Position numbers and translations under genes: made by a program. A DNA stretch of 64,000 bases from Mucilaginibacter daejeonensis (GTDB lineage: Bacteria; Bacteroidota; Bacteroidia; Sphingobacteriales; Sphingobacteriaceae). Below the pieces are notes generated by a model. That model was given only the letters and a program-made list of their open reading frames with translations, did no database searches and had not been told where the DNA came from. The stretch spans positions 3,782,001-3,846,000 of the forward strand of contig NZ_CP086068.1 in NCBI RefSeq assembly GCF_020783335.1, read 5' to 3'. Below are positions 16,727 through 25,308 of the stretch, piece by piece (positions within the stretch are counted from its first letter, which is position 1; each line of letters opens with the position of its first letter).

Positions 16727-17776
16727 TTATTGAATGGTCACAACACCCTCAAAGGTGGTCTTGGTGATCTGCGGCGAAAAGCAAGCCAGCATCTCTTCCG
16801 CCTTTTCTACCATTTTAGTGGAGCCTATAATGATCGCCGAACGCTGGTGCAATTCTTTTACTTCCAATTCCAATATACGCTCATAACCATTGGTGGCACG
16901 GCCGCCGGCCTGTTCAACAATAAAGGCTATCGGGTTGCACTCATAAATCAGTCTTAATTTACCGTTAGGTGCCTGTGCCGTTATCGGGTACATAAATATG
17001 CCACCCTTGATCAGCGTGCGATGGATATCGGCCACCATTGAACCAGTATAGCGTGAGGTGTATGGGCGGCGGGTCTTTTCGTCCTCTACCTGGCAAAATT
17101 TGATATATTTTTTGATCCCATCCGGAAAGTGGGCATAATACCCCTCGTTGATCGAATAGATGTTACCATCCTGAGGCACTTGCATATCGGGATGTGATAA
17201 ACAGAACTCTCCTATTGACGGATCGAGGGTGAATCCGTTCACACCTTTACCAGTGGTATATACTAACATTGTAGATGATCCATAAACCACGTATCCTGCA
17301 GCGACCTGCTCGGTACCTTTTTGCAGCACATCTTCCATAGTGGCCTTGCCGTCCTTAGATACCCGGCGGAATATTGAAAAGATAGTACCCACACCAACGT
17401 TCACGTCGATGTTTGAGGAACCATCCAATGGGTCGATGCATACCACGTATTTAGCGTTCTTCGATATCTCAGAGTCGATGTAAACGTATTCATCGTTCTC
17501 TTCAGATACCACGGTGCAGCACTCGCCGCCGCTTTGTAAGGCAGCGATGAATTGCTCGTTGGCATATACGTCCAGCTTTTTCTGATTCTCACCTTGCACG
17601 TTCACGGTTCCCACATCGCCAATGATGTCGGCCAGGCCTGCCTTGTTCACCTCGCGGTTAACAATCTTGGCGGCTATACCTATGTCTCGCAATAGGCGCG
17701 AAAGCTCGCCCTTGGCATAGGGGAAGTCGGCTTGTTTTTCGATGATGAATTGTCCTAAAGTTTTTACTGCTTTCAT
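16727..17776 (-). CDS. fbp: Fructose-1,6-bisphosphatase, class I
   Basis: A 349-residue class I FBPase, which hydrolyses fructose 1,6-bisphosphate to fructose 6-phosphate in gluconeogenesis. The metal and phosphate motif [20 protein letters not shown] (about 116-135) and the acidic motif [11 protein letters not shown] are present. The substrate-binding segment ([21 protein letters not shown]) and the C-terminal GRATNG motif are also intact. Length and motifs are normal. The phosphoesterase gene lies 22 bp upstream on the same strand. Confidence 0.97.
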   Translation of the reverse strand: MKAVKTLGQFIIEKQADFPYAKGELSRLLRDIGIAAKIVNREVNKAGLADIIGDVGTVNVQGENQKKLDVYANEQFIAALQSGGECCTVVSEENDEYVYIDSEISKNAKYVVCIDPLDGSSNIDVNVGVGTIFSIFRRVSKDGKATMEDVLQKGTEQVAAGYVVYGSSTMLVYTTGKGVNGFTLDPSIGEFCLSHPDMQVPQDGNIYSINEGYYAHFPDGIKKYIKFCQVEDEKTRRPYTSRYTGSMVADIHRTLIKGGIFMYPITAQAPNGKLRLIYECNPIAFIVEQAGGRATNGYERILELEVKELHQRSAIIIGSTKMVEKAEEMLACFSPQITKTTFEGVVTIQ

Positions 17777-17798
17777 AGGCTTAGTGTATTTATTACAT

Positions 17799-18290
17799 TC
17801 AATTAATGAGTTCTATCACTTCCAAGTTATGGATTTTTTCTATAGAAACACAAAACTTCATTAAAGTTTTCACCTTATGCCAACCTTGTTTTCCGGCCGC
17901 TCCGGGGTTTAAATGCAAACATTGGATCTTTTTATCAAAAATGACCTTCAAAATATGGGAGTGTCCGCTGATGAAGAGCCCGGGAGGCTTAGTGTAAATA
18001 GTACGCTTTACGGCAGAGCTATAGCGGTCAGGATAACCACCGATATGGATCATCCAAACATCCAGCTCTTCGCACTTAAAACGAAGCTCTTCGGGGAAGC
18101 GCTGACGGATCTCAGGACCATCAATATTTCCGTACACACCGCGCAGCGGTTTAAAGGCAGCAAGCCGGTCTATCAACTCGATGGAGCCAAAATCGCCGGC
18201 ATGCCAGATCTCGTCACAGTCGGCAAAATGTTTAAATACGGCATCGTCAAGGTAGCCGTGGGTATCAGATATCAAACCGATGCGGGTCAT
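17799..18290 (-). CDS. YfcE/MJ0936-type metallophosphoesterase
   Basis: A 163-residue calcineurin-like phosphoesterase of the small YfcE class. Metal ligands are visible: D9 and H11 (ISDTHGYLD), D37 ([10 protein letters not shown]), N56 (VYGNIDGPE), then the late GHSH motif ([10 protein letters not shown]) and a final His (LHLNPGA). The usual His in the fourth motif is at IHIGGYPD. Such enzymes hydrolyse phosphodiesters; the natural substrate is not known. It is likely cotranscribed with fbp. Confidence 0.92.
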   Translation of the reverse strand: MTRIGLISDTHGYLDDAVFKHFADCDEIWHAGDFGSIELIDRLAAFKPLRGVYGNIDGPEIRQRFPEELRFKCEELDVWMIHIGGYPDRYSSAVKRTIYTKPPGLFISGHSHILKVIFDKKIQCLHLNPGAAGKQGWHKVKTLMKFCVSIEKIHNLEVIELIN

Positions 18291-18381
18291 GGATATTCAG
18301 TATAGTTATATAAAAGCCAATGTTGGGCAGAACATATTAAAGATAAGTCGGTGAAGACGCCCGGCGCAGCCGTGGTCAGAG

Positions 18382-20046
18382 CTACCAGCTCAGCTTGATA
18401 AGCTCCACATCCTGGCGGGCCAGTGATGTCGCTATACTTAGCTGACCATCTTTTACCGGCATTTGTTTTACCGTTCCTACCATTTTTAGTTGTCCGGCCT
18501 TTTCCAACTGACCGATCTGTGCTTTTGTAGGTTTTTGTGGTGAGCCCATCTGTTTCCAAAGTGTGTAGGAGTTACTGTTGTGCTGATCGATGCGGTAACG
18601 AGTAATCTTGATCGACCCTGCCGGTATGCCGGTCAGTGTCACACTAACTGGTTCAGCAGCGGGCAGCTTGTCCATATCATGGTAGCTCCACAGCATTACG
18701 GCAGCGTCCTTACTTCCTTTGTTGGCCATTGCACCTATATCATTATTCCGGCGGATACTCGAATCTAACACCGCTTTCAACGGGTACATGCGATCGCCCT
18801 TTACCTCCACCCTGTCACCCCTCATCATGGCGAACATGCGGAACACGTTCAGCACCGGCTTATCCACCCCATTGGTGGCCAGGTCACGGAAACCCGCGAA
18901 CCAGGGCTGATCTTCGAACTCGAACGACCAGGTGACCGCGCCTAACAGATTGATCTTATACTGCTGGGACAATTCGTATACTCTTGCAAAGGAGGCCGCA
19001 GTGTAGCTGCTATACATGGTCCCGTTACGGTAGGCGTTCTCAGGGTTGGTGCTCATACCGCAGGCCGCGCAACCTTCGGGGTCCGATTCACCAATGATCA
19101 CCGGTATGTTCTTGAGTTGAGGATAGGTGTTGATCAGCTCGAACATCTCGTCGATATCATGCAGCTGGCGCCTCATGTTCATGCGCACCGTGCCATCGAT
19201 CACACTTGGTGCTCCTTTGGCGTGGAACAACATGGCCTCCAGCGGCGAACCCACCTTGCCGGTCACGTAATTGGTATCGCTCAGGCAATGTTTCAGGAAC
19301 GCTTTGAGGAAGCGGGTGCCTCCGCCGGTCACGTTGCAGCCGCCTATACGGGCGGTAGGCAAAGCACGCTTCACGCCATCGGCAGCATAGTCATATAGCT
19401 TGCAGAACTCCGGGATAGTACCTTTCCAGTAGGCACCGTTCGGTTCGTTCCAAACCTCCCAGTACCAACTCTCTACTTCCTTTTTGCCGTAGCGGGCCAC
19501 GCAATGCCTCACCCACTGATAGCAAAGCTCACCCCACTTTTTATAGTCTTTAGGCGGATACGCCCACCCGGTCTCGATCTTGTTATAGTCCATACCAGGC
19601 CTCCATTGGTGCTGATAGGGCTGCGGTTTAATAGATAACGCTTCGGGCATGAAACCGATCTGGGCCAAAGGCTTCATGCCGCGCTTCACATAGGTATCAA
19701 ATATACTGTCGACGATATGCCAATTGTAGACCGGTTCACCTTGGGCATCTTCGGTATAGATGTTGGTAGAGCCCCATTTAAGCGCCGGCGTGCCATCACC
19801 ACTGGTGAGCAGGTTATGCGCCCGCACATATACAGGAACCTTGCTGAAGGTGGCGATCTCGGTCAGCAGTTTTTTGCCGTCCTTCATGTAGGTATAATTG
19901 GGTTCGTCGTACCCGAACCATGCCCAAATGGGTCTCATGGCTCCTTGTGACCGTGTCAGGTCCACTTCTATGGATGCCGGGGGAGCGGTTTGCGCAAAGC
20001 CGACCGATGCGGCTAGCAGACAGAGCAATAAAGTCAAGTGCCTCAT
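18382..20046 (-). CDS. Secreted GH39-like glycoside hydrolase
   Basis: A 554-residue protein starting MRHLTLLLCLLAASVGFAQ, a signal peptide cleaved near residue 19. A TIM barrel follows with the acid/base in WEVWNEPNG (E201) and the nucleophile in PVIIGESDPEG (E320), the spacing and motif style of family 39 (xylosidase/iduronidase type). A C-terminal beta domain (about 430-554) completes the family layout. It would act in the periplasm or outside the cell on a beta-linked sugar, likely xylose- or uronate-like. It is monocistronic. Confidence 0.85.
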   Translation of the reverse strand: MRHLTLLLCLLAASVGFAQTAPPASIEVDLTRSQGAMRPIWAWFGYDEPNYTYMKDGKKLLTEIATFSKVPVYVRAHNLLTSGDGTPALKWGSTNIYTEDAQGEPVYNWHIVDSIFDTYVKRGMKPLAQIGFMPEALSIKPQPYQHQWRPGMDYNKIETGWAYPPKDYKKWGELCYQWVRHCVARYGKKEVESWYWEVWNEPNGAYWKGTIPEFCKLYDYAADGVKRALPTARIGGCNVTGGGTRFLKAFLKHCLSDTNYVTGKVGSPLEAMLFHAKGAPSVIDGTVRMNMRRQLHDIDEMFELINTYPQLKNIPVIIGESDPEGCAACGMSTNPENAYRNGTMYSSYTAASFARVYELSQQYKINLLGAVTWSFEFEDQPWFAGFRDLATNGVDKPVLNVFRMFAMMRGDRVEVKGDRMYPLKAVLDSSIRRNNDIGAMANKGSKDAAVMLWSYHDMDKLPAAEPVSVTLTGIPAGSIKITRYRIDQHNSNSYTLWKQMGSPQKPTKAQIGQLEKAGQLKMVGTVKQMPVKDGQLSIATSLARQDVELIKLSW

Positions 20047-20096
20047 AAATAGCAATAATTGGTTGTGCTATAAATGTACGGCTTTAAATTTAACCG

Positions 20097-20609
20097 TTAG
20101 TTTGACACTTCGTTAATAACATATTGCAGCCGGTCGGCTTCTAATGCCGCCAACCGCTTGATCTTATAATAACAGATGAGCAATGGCACAGAACAGATCA
20201 CCCCGAAAGAACAATCGATCAGCTGCCAAAAGAACGGGATATGCCTGATGTGGCCGGCGATAAATGCCAATGGAACGATGAGCACACTGGCGATCATACC
20301 AAATTGGATCACCCAAATGTTGCGTACAGGATCTTTCAACGGACCAACGAACAATATGGCCAGTACAAGGTGCGCAAAGGCCAGCCAGTCGGTACCATAA
20401 CTTAAATAGGGATAATGCTCATTGGTATCTCGGATCGCCTGATAGATGGTGTTTAACCATTGTTGCATGGCAACCGGCAACACAGAGGAATGCTGCACAA
20501 GCCATTGCAGTTCGGTCTCTAAAGGGAAGGCGGTCACGCCGCTGATGAACAGTCCGGCAATGATCACGATTACGCATGTTCTGATCTGGGTTTGAAGATG
20601 AGTTCTCAT
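20097..20609 (-). CDS. Conserved hypothetical membrane protein
   Basis: A 170-residue protein with about four membrane segments (CVIVIIAGLFISGVTAF, WLAFAHLVLAILFVG, FGMIASVLIVPLAFIAG, FGVICSVPLLICYYKI) and a charged C-terminal tail. No catalytic motif is visible. It lies downstream of the SRPBCC/epimerase/DCC block on the same strand but is separated from it by a 293-bp gap holding a dispersed repeat, so it may be read independently. Confidence 0.75.
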   Translation of the reverse strand: MRTHLQTQIRTCVIVIIAGLFISGVTAFPLETELQWLVQHSSVLPVAMQQWLNTIYQAIRDTNEHYPYLSYGTDWLAFAHLVLAILFVGPLKDPVRNIWVIQFGMIASVLIVPLAFIAGHIRHIPFFWQLIDCSFGVICSVPLLICYYKIKRLAALEADRLQYVINEVSN

Positions 20610-20688
20610 TTTTTGTTGTATTTATATCGTTATAATGAAGGATGAAGCGACCCTGCCGGGGAGAATCAGTTGAGCGCAACTAATAATA

Positions 20689-20873
20689 CGTCATGGCGAG
20701 GCATGAAGCCATCTCTGCGGAAGCGTTTCACCGATCGCTTGGTGGCGCTCATTCGCCGCTAGGGCTTTGTTCTTTTGTCTTAGCCACAAAAGAACCAAAA
20801 CCTGAGCGCAGCGATCTCATGAACACCAAAGAAGACAAACAACAGGTGAATAACGCCAAGTCAGCCCGATCCC
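20689..20873. repeat. Dispersed intergenic repeat, copy 1
   Basis: It starts CGTCATGGCGAGG, includes GCGGAAGCGTTTCACCGATCGCTTGG-like sequence, a perfect 10-bp hairpin (20769-20795, GTTCTTTTGT / ACAAAAGAAC) and ends GCCAAGTCAGCCCGATCCC. Copy 2 at 23175-23328 shares most of it. This copy has about 50 extra bases between the hairpin and the end. The CGTCATNGCGAGG start resembles REP-like repeats common in Bacteroidota. A 79-codon frame through it is not a gene. Confidence 0.8.
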
Positions 20874-20902
20874 AGCTGCTCCCCCCCGCGGTCCAGAAGC
20901 GG

Positions 20903-21376
20903 TCAACGAGTGACGACCGCCAGCTCCATTGATTCCGCTACCTGTTTGATCACCACATTCCTTTCTTCTAATAACCGCTTCATGTACGCCGTCAACACCC
21001 ACCGATCGGCCAGTCGACCCAGCCACCCCAGCGGCGACCGGTAGACGAACTCGTCGGTCATGATGGTCATGTCACCCTTCGATTCAAAGCCGTGGTAGTG
21101 TCTGAACCATTTGAACGGACCGCTGACCATTTCATCTACAAAGTACCGGAACGGCTGCATCTCGCTTATTGTTACGGTCATGCTCAAAGGCACACCGAAG
21201 TGCCTGGCTTTCCAGGTCACGATATCGTGCAGGTCCATTGGTCCGTGGGGGTTGCCAGCAATGGCCTTTTCATGATAACGATGCATGCTTTTCACATGCA
21301 GGTCAACACTCCGCGACAGATCAAAGCAGATCTCAACAGGGGCCTTGATCAGTGTTTTTAGTTCGATACTTGGCAT
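20903..21376 (-). CDS. SRPBCC family protein
   Basis: A 157-residue START/Bet v1-type helix-grip protein. The N terminus (IELKTLIKAPVEICFDLSRSVDLH) and the beta-sheet run (DIVTWKARHFGVPLSMTVTISEMQPFRYFVDEMVSGPFKWFRHYHGF) match the ligand-binding SRPBCC group often called cell-division-inhibitor-like next to TIGR01777 genes. No enzyme residues can be named; such domains bind hydrophobic ligands. It starts 10 bp after the epimerase gene and is very likely in its operon. Confidence 0.87.
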   Translation of the reverse strand: MPSIELKTLIKAPVEICFDLSRSVDLHVKSMHRYHEKAIAGNPHGPMDLHDIVTWKARHFGVPLSMTVTISEMQPFRYFVDEMVSGPFKWFRHYHGFESKGDMTIMTDEFVYRSPLGWLGRLADRWVLTAYMKRLLEERNVVIKQVAESMELAVVTR

Positions 21377-21386
21377 GGTGAAGTTA

Positions 21387-22316
21387 TTAGGTCCTTGTAC
21401 TTAAAATATCATTCACCGCATGTTTAGCATGCGCAAAGCTGAATTGGTAACCGCTATCAAGCAAGCGTTGAGGAGCTACCCAGCGGCTTTTGAGCATGAG
21501 TTCGGTCTCGGTACCGATCAGCCAGGCGCCGATCTCCAGCAGCCATTGCGGCGATGGGATGCCCAAGGGTATACCGTAACTTTGGCGGAGCATCTGCATC
21601 AGCTCACGGTTCCGCACGGCGTTAGGCGCTGTGGCATTCACCACACCATCAAGATCAGGGTGTTGTAAAAGCCATTCGGTCATGCGGGCGGCATCACGCT
21701 CATGTATCCAGTTCACGTATTGATCGCCGTTGCCTTGCCTGCCACCCAAACCCAGTTTGACCAGCCGCATCAAGAGTGGGAACACCGCACTATCGCGCCC
21801 CATTACGATGCCCATGCGTAAAGCCACCTTACGAGTGAACGGTGTATGCGCGTCAAAAAATACCTGCTCCCACTGCTTACATACCTGTACTGAAAAGCCG
21901 CTGCCCAGCTCGCCGGTAACCTCATCCTGTGCATGATCTTCGGCATGGCGGTAAATCGTGGCCGAGGTAACATTGATCCACAATTTAGGTGGATGGGCCA
22001 GTTGTCCAATGGCCCGCCCCAACAAAGCCGTAGGGATGAGCCGTGAATCAAATATCTGCTGCTTGTTGCTTTCGGTATAACGGCAGTTCACACTTTTACC
22101 GCAAAGGTTCACCAGCAGGTCGGCGTCTTCCAGGCTGTTCACCCAGTCGCCTCCGTTCAGGCCATCCCACTGTATGGTAAGCACGTTACCTTTTATTGGC
22201 GCGGCCTTCCGGCTCAGTATGATCACCTCGTGGGCCAGTTCGCGGTGATGATCAGCCAGTACGCCTCCCAAATAACCTGCACCTCCGGCCAATACGATCT
22301 TCTGATACTTCTTCAT
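21387..22316 (-). CDS. TIGR01777 family epimerase-like oxidoreductase
   Basis: A 309-residue SDR-fold protein. The cofactor motif is AGGAGYLGGVL (11-21), followed by NLCGKSVNCRYTESNKQQI, WINVTSATIYRHAEDH and the family's RMGIVMGRDSAVFPLLMRL and YVNWIHERDAARM segments. The C-terminal DUF1731 part is present (LLEIGAWLIGTETELMLKSRWV). Function of this family (SDR39U1/YfcH relatives) is not established. It lies 13 bp downstream of the DCC protein and 10 bp upstream of the SRPBCC gene. Confidence 0.92.
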   Translation of the reverse strand: MKKYQKIVLAGGAGYLGGVLADHHRELAHEVIILSRKAAPIKGNVLTIQWDGLNGGDWVNSLEDADLLVNLCGKSVNCRYTESNKQQIFDSRLIPTALLGRAIGQLAHPPKLWINVTSATIYRHAEDHAQDEVTGELGSGFSVQVCKQWEQVFFDAHTPFTRKVALRMGIVMGRDSAVFPLLMRLVKLGLGGRQGNGDQYVNWIHERDAARMTEWLLQHPDLDGVVNATAPNAVRNRELMQMLRQSYGIPLGIPSPQWLLEIGAWLIGTETELMLKSRWVAPQRLLDSGYQFSFAHAKHAVNDILSTRT

Positions 22317-22329
22317 GGTACAATGGGTG

Positions 22330-23148
22330 TTAATTGAATAAATAGATCATGAGCAACACCACCAGCCGGTAAGCTACCCAGGTGATGGTGAGCCCCCATC
22401 CTATCCCCAGCAACTTGCTACGGCGAATATGTTCCAACAACATTAGGCCGGCCACGGCCATGAAGCATAGTGTGTAGGCCATTGGGCCGAGACCTATGAT
22501 GTGGCCGATCAATGTTACTATAGAGAGCACGATCGCCCCGCCCATCGAGATGGTCATCATGTTACCTAGGTACTCCCAACGTTTGGCCGGGCGGTAAAAC
22601 GCCACCACTACACCCTGAACCACCATTTGCATTCCACAGATCAGATACTCACGGTAGCTGCTCCCTATCGGAACGATGGGCACCAAACGCGCCGCGTAGC
22701 TTGTCAGGATGTAAGAGGTGACCAACCATGCGAATAGCAGATAAGCCAGGCGATAGTTCAACCTGAACGCCGGCTGTATACCACTTTCGCCATGAGGCGC
22801 CGGGATGATCACCCTGCGGTTGTAGGAGATGAAAGCATACACTTTACGCATGATCCCAATGAAAGGTGCCCAGCCGAAAAGCGGCTTAAATACTGGCACC
22901 GCGTTGCCGATCACCTTGAACAGGCTTTCGATACCATAACTCACCTCGCCGGTACAGGTGTTCACCAAGGCGATCTCGTTCATGGCGCGTTGCCTGTCCA
23001 CCAGCGGACAAGCCGCTTCGGGCATGTCCTGGTAGCTGGCCCTGCCGTCGGCATCGAGCATACCAGTACGGGTGAACGCCCGGGTGTACACCTTGCACAT
23101 GGGGCAATCAGCATCGTATAGAATGATATGGTTATATAGCGTATTCAT
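22330..23148 (-). CDS. DCC/DUF393-like thiol-disulfide protein with membrane C terminus
   Basis: A 272-residue protein. The start is MNTLYNHIILYDADCPMCK, because longer frames run back into the dispersed repeat. Residues 1-100 are a DCC-family domain with DxDCPMC as a CxxC redox motif, the family's usual opening. The rest is hydrophobic with about five membrane segments (YLLFAWLVTSYILTSYA, AIVLSIVTLIGHIIGLG, YTLCFMAVAGLMLL, LTITWVAYRLVVLLMIYLF). The fusion to a membrane part suggests redox work at the inner membrane. It heads the DCC-epimerase-SRPBCC set. Confidence 0.85.
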   Translation of the reverse strand: MNTLYNHIILYDADCPMCKVYTRAFTRTGMLDADGRASYQDMPEAACPLVDRQRAMNEIALVNTCTGEVSYGIESLFKVIGNAVPVFKPLFGWAPFIGIMRKVYAFISYNRRVIIPAPHGESGIQPAFRLNYRLAYLLFAWLVTSYILTSYAARLVPIVPIGSSYREYLICGMQMVVQGVVVAFYRPAKRWEYLGNMMTISMGGAIVLSIVTLIGHIIGLGPMAYTLCFMAVAGLMLLEHIRRSKLLGIGWGLTITWVAYRLVVLLMIYLFN

Positions 23149-23174
23149 GATAATGTGTTGAAAAATTATAGTAC

Positions 23175-23328
23175 CGTCATGGCGAGGAACGAAGCCATCT
23201 TTGCGGAGGCATTGCCTGCTATTCAAAAAGCGCTTCACTGATCGCTTGGTAGCGCTCATTCGCCGCTATGGCTTTGTTCTTTTGTCTTAGCCACAAAAGA
23301 ACCAAAAAGGCCAAGTCAGCCCGATCCC
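23175..23328. repeat. Dispersed intergenic repeat, copy 2
   Basis: It matches copy 1 (20689-20873) from CGTCATGGCGAGG through TCACTGATCGCTTGGTAGCG, CGCTCATTCGCCGCT, the 10-bp hairpin (23276-23302) and the AAGTCAGCCCGATCCC end, without the roughly 50-base insertion of copy 1. It carries about 20 extra bases near its start. It separates the DCC gene from the upstream membrane gene. Confidence 0.8.
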
Positions 23329-23436
23329 TCCTCTCGCTCAGGCCAGCTCCCGGCCGGGCGTGCTGACAGCCCCACGCTCTTTTTAACAGAAGCGTTGCTG
23401 CGCAACTGCTCGTTGACCGGTGCTCGCGCTTCCAAT

Positions 23437-23799
23437 TCACTCAGCGCCGTTCACTTGCTGTGCGCGGTTGCGGAGTTTAAAGAACACGATAAGGTTTAGG
23501 AAATGCATACCGCCCAGTATCAGGATGATGCGGCCTAATTTGCGGCTCAGGATCTCGAGCAATTCGCGGGTGTCAAGTATGGCGCCGTACTCTTTGAGCA
23601 CTAAACTGATGTAACCGATGTTGACCAGGTAAAAGCCTACCACCAGCAAGCGGTTAACGGCATCGGCCAGCGGCGTGTTGCCATGAAAGATGTCGACCAG
23701 AAAGATGCGGCCATTGTTGAACAGTACCTTGGCCACCCATACGGTAAGGGCAATGCTAACCAGTAAATAAAAAGTGTAAGTGATGATAACGTAGTTCAT
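23437..23799 (-). CDS. Small conserved membrane protein
   Basis: A 120-residue protein with three membrane segments (YVIITYTFYLLVSIALTVWVAKVLF, AVNRLLVVGFYLVNIGYISLVL, IILILGGMHFLNLIVFFKLRNR). It lies immediately downstream of the GbsR/MarR gene, and a site with TTTCA-N8-TGAAA, also found before that regulator, sits in the gap between them. It is probably a target of that regulator. Function unknown. Confidence 0.8.
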   Translation of the reverse strand: MNYVIITYTFYLLVSIALTVWVAKVLFNNGRIFLVDIFHGNTPLADAVNRLLVVGFYLVNIGYISLVLKEYGAILDTRELLEILSRKLGRIILILGGMHFLNLIVFFKLRNRAQQVNGAE

Positions 23800-23837
23800 G
23801 ATGATAATTATTTAAGTTAGTATAATATATATTGAAT

Positions 23838-23855
23838 TTTCAGTATTAATTGAAA
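23838..23855. promoter_or_regulatory. Candidate GbsR/MarR operator, site 2
   Basis: TTTCA-N8-TGAAA in an AT-rich setting between the regulator's stop and the start of the small membrane protein. The same arms and spacing occur in the stronger dyad at 24409-24434. Confidence 0.45.
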
Positions 23856-23877
23856 TATTGGGGCAAAAAAATAAGAC

Positions 23878-24384
23878 CTATTTAAAGATCTTAAAGATAG
23901 AGCCCCAAAACCAGCTCTCTTCGGCTTTGAGCATGGTATCCAGTGTGCGGTTCACGTTAGAGGCCAGTTTATTGATGCCCGCTATCGAGGTCTTGAAGGT
24001 TTTATAAGCCGGGTCCTTTTCATCGCCCTTTACACTTTGCAATTCGCTCAGGATCTTGAGCACCGGATCCAGTTCGCGCTTCTTGCGTTCCTGGGCCACC
24101 TGGCGGGCAATGTTCCAGGTATCTTTTTCTGCATAAAAATACTCTTTACGTTCGCCTGGTTTATGCTGCTTCTCGATCAGTCCCCAGCTAATAAGGTCGC
24201 GCAGGGTCATATTGGCATTACCGCGCGATATGCTCAACTCCTCCATGATCTCTTCGGTGGTCATGGCCTCGGGCGATACCAGCAGCAGCGCATGTACTTG
24301 CGCCATGGTGCGATTGATGCCCCACTCCGACCCTAACTTACCCCACGCTTCAATGAACTTTTGCTTTCCCTCTGCCAATTCCAT
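23878..24384 (-). CDS. GbsR/MarR family transcriptional regulator
   Basis: A 168-residue protein starting MELAEGKQKFIEAWGKLG. The winged helix covers about residues 20-90 (MAQVHALLLVSPEAMTTEEIMEELSISRGNANMTLRDLISWGLIEK, then the wing GERKEYFYAEKDTW). The C-terminal helices would dimerise. A 10-bp perfect dyad lies 25 bp upstream of its start, and a related site lies before the next gene, so autoregulation and control of the membrane gene, perhaps the whole following block, are likely. The signal is unknown. Confidence 0.93.
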   Translation of the reverse strand: MELAEGKQKFIEAWGKLGSEWGINRTMAQVHALLLVSPEAMTTEEIMEELSISRGNANMTLRDLISWGLIEKQHKPGERKEYFYAEKDTWNIARQVAQERKKRELDPVLKILSELQSVKGDEKDPAYKTFKTSIAGINKLASNVNRTLDTMLKAEESWFWGSIFKIFK

Positions 24385-24408
24385 GACCCAAAGGTAAAAC
24401 AAGTTATT

Positions 24409-24434
24409 AAACTTTCAAATATTATTGAAAGTTT
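24409..24434. promoter_or_regulatory. Candidate GbsR/MarR operator, site 1
   Basis: A perfect inverted repeat AAACTTTCAA-N6-TTGAAAGTTT lies between the divergent GbsR/MarR and ArsR genes. A T-run follows on the plus strand, but no plus-strand transcript ends here, so an operator is more likely than a terminator. Confidence 0.65.
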
Positions 24435-24470
24435 TTTTTAAGATTACTTTCTTGAGTTTCTCGGATATTC

Positions 24471-24487
24471 ATCGTAATATTGCGATA
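24471..24487. promoter_or_regulatory. ArsR operator, site 1
   Basis: ATCGTAATATTGCGATA ends 4 bp before the ArsR start codon and is 15/17 identical to the site before arsC (24845-24861). The shared consensus is ATCGYAATATTGCRATA. Confidence 0.75.
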
Positions 24488-24491
24488 CGAT

Positions 24492-24824
24492 ATGGGTGCC
24501 ACTAAAACAGACCTGTTCACCAAAGAGCAGAACGATATTGCGGCCATGGCTAAGGCCCTGGCTCACCCCGCTCGTGTGGCGATACTGCAGTACTTGGTAC
24601 GCACCGATACCTGTATGACCGGCACACTGGTGGATGAGTTGGGTTTGGCGCAAGCGACCGTATCGCAGCATTTGAAAGAACTTAAACTGGCCGGCATCAT
24701 TCAGGGTAGCATAGAGGGAGCCAGTGTTTGCTACTGCATTGATCCTTTGGTGTGGACCCGTTACCGGAACTTTTTCGTCGATTTTTTTAAAGACATCGAC
24801 CCTTCTAAGTTCAAATGCTGCTAA
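24492..24824 (+). CDS. arsR: ArsR family metalloregulator
   Basis: A 110-residue winged-helix repressor. The HTH is at about residues 18-75 ([41 protein letters not shown]). Cys residues occur at C34 (TDTCMTG), C71 and C73 (SVCYCID) and the C-terminal pair in KFKCC, any of which could bind As(III); the classic CxCxxC helix motif is absent, so the sensor site is of another ArsR subtype. The start is MGATKTD. It begins an operon with arsC and the ACR3 pump, and the same operator stands before arsR and before arsC. Confidence 0.93.
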   Translation: MGATKTDLFTKEQNDIAAMAKALAHPARVAILQYLVRTDTCMTGTLVDELGLAQATVSQHLKELKLAGIIQGSIEGASVCYCIDPLVWTRYRNFFVDFFKDIDPSKFKCC

Positions 24825-24844
24825 CCCTTTTTTTGACAACAATC

Positions 24845-24861
24845 ATCGCAATATTGCAATA
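24845..24861. promoter_or_regulatory. ArsR operator, site 2
   Basis: ATCGCAATATTGCAATA contains the perfect palindrome GCAATATTGC. It lies 24 bp upstream of arsC and repeats the site before arsR, implying a second ArsR-controlled promoter inside the operon. Confidence 0.75.
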
Positions 24862-24885
24862 AACCGATAATAATGAGCAGTTGAT

Positions 24886-25308
24886 ATGAAGAACGTATTG
24901 GTACTATGTACCGGAAATAGCTGCCGGAGCCAGATCGCCGAAGGGTATTTGAGGCACTTTGCCGGACCAAATGCAGCGATATATAGCGCAGGCATCGAGA
25001 CACATGGCGTGAACCCACGTGCCGTAGCGACCATGAGAGAGGATGGCATCGATATAACTACCCATACCTCCAATCATGTTGATGAGTACCGCGACATCAA
25101 CTTCGACCATGTGATCACCGTATGCGATCATGCCAGCGAACGCTGCCCATACTTTCCGGCTAACGCCCAACGGTGGCATCACAACTTCCCCGACCCGGCC
25201 AAGGCTACCGGAACTGAAGAAGAGGTGATGGAACAGTTCAGAGCGGTTAGGCAGCAGATCAGGACCTATTGTGAGGATTTCGTTCACGATCACCTATCGG
25301 CATCATGA
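24886..25308 (+). CDS. arsC: Arsenate reductase, thioredoxin-coupled (LMW-PTPase fold)
   Basis: A 140-residue ArsC that reduces As(V) to As(III). The phosphatase-type loop C8-TGNSCRS with R14 is at the N terminus, and the redox Cys pair C80 and C87 ([12 protein letters not shown]) completes the three-cysteine relay known from the S. aureus pI258 type, which is regenerated by thioredoxin. A thioredoxin reductase gene lies elsewhere in this window (58685). The stop overlaps the ACR3 start (ATGA), showing translational coupling. Confidence 0.97.
   Translation: MKNVLVLCTGNSCRSQIAEGYLRHFAGPNAAIYSAGIETHGVNPRAVATMREDGIDITTHTSNHVDEYRDINFDHVITVCDHASERCPYFPANAQRWHHNFPDPAKATGTEEEVMEQFRAVRQQIRTYCEDFVHDHLSAS

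Noticed and set aside
20693..20932. 79-codon frame on the plus strand beginning MARHEAISAEAFHR
   Set aside because: It is the dispersed repeat read as protein; copy 2 at 23175 does not keep the frame and no family matches.
23219..23440. 73-codon minus-strand frame near the second repeat
   Set aside because: It also runs through the repeat and has no start context or conserved motif.
24409..24446. Hairpin plus T-run read as a terminator
   Set aside because: No plus-strand gene ends here; the position between two divergent regulators fits an operator better.
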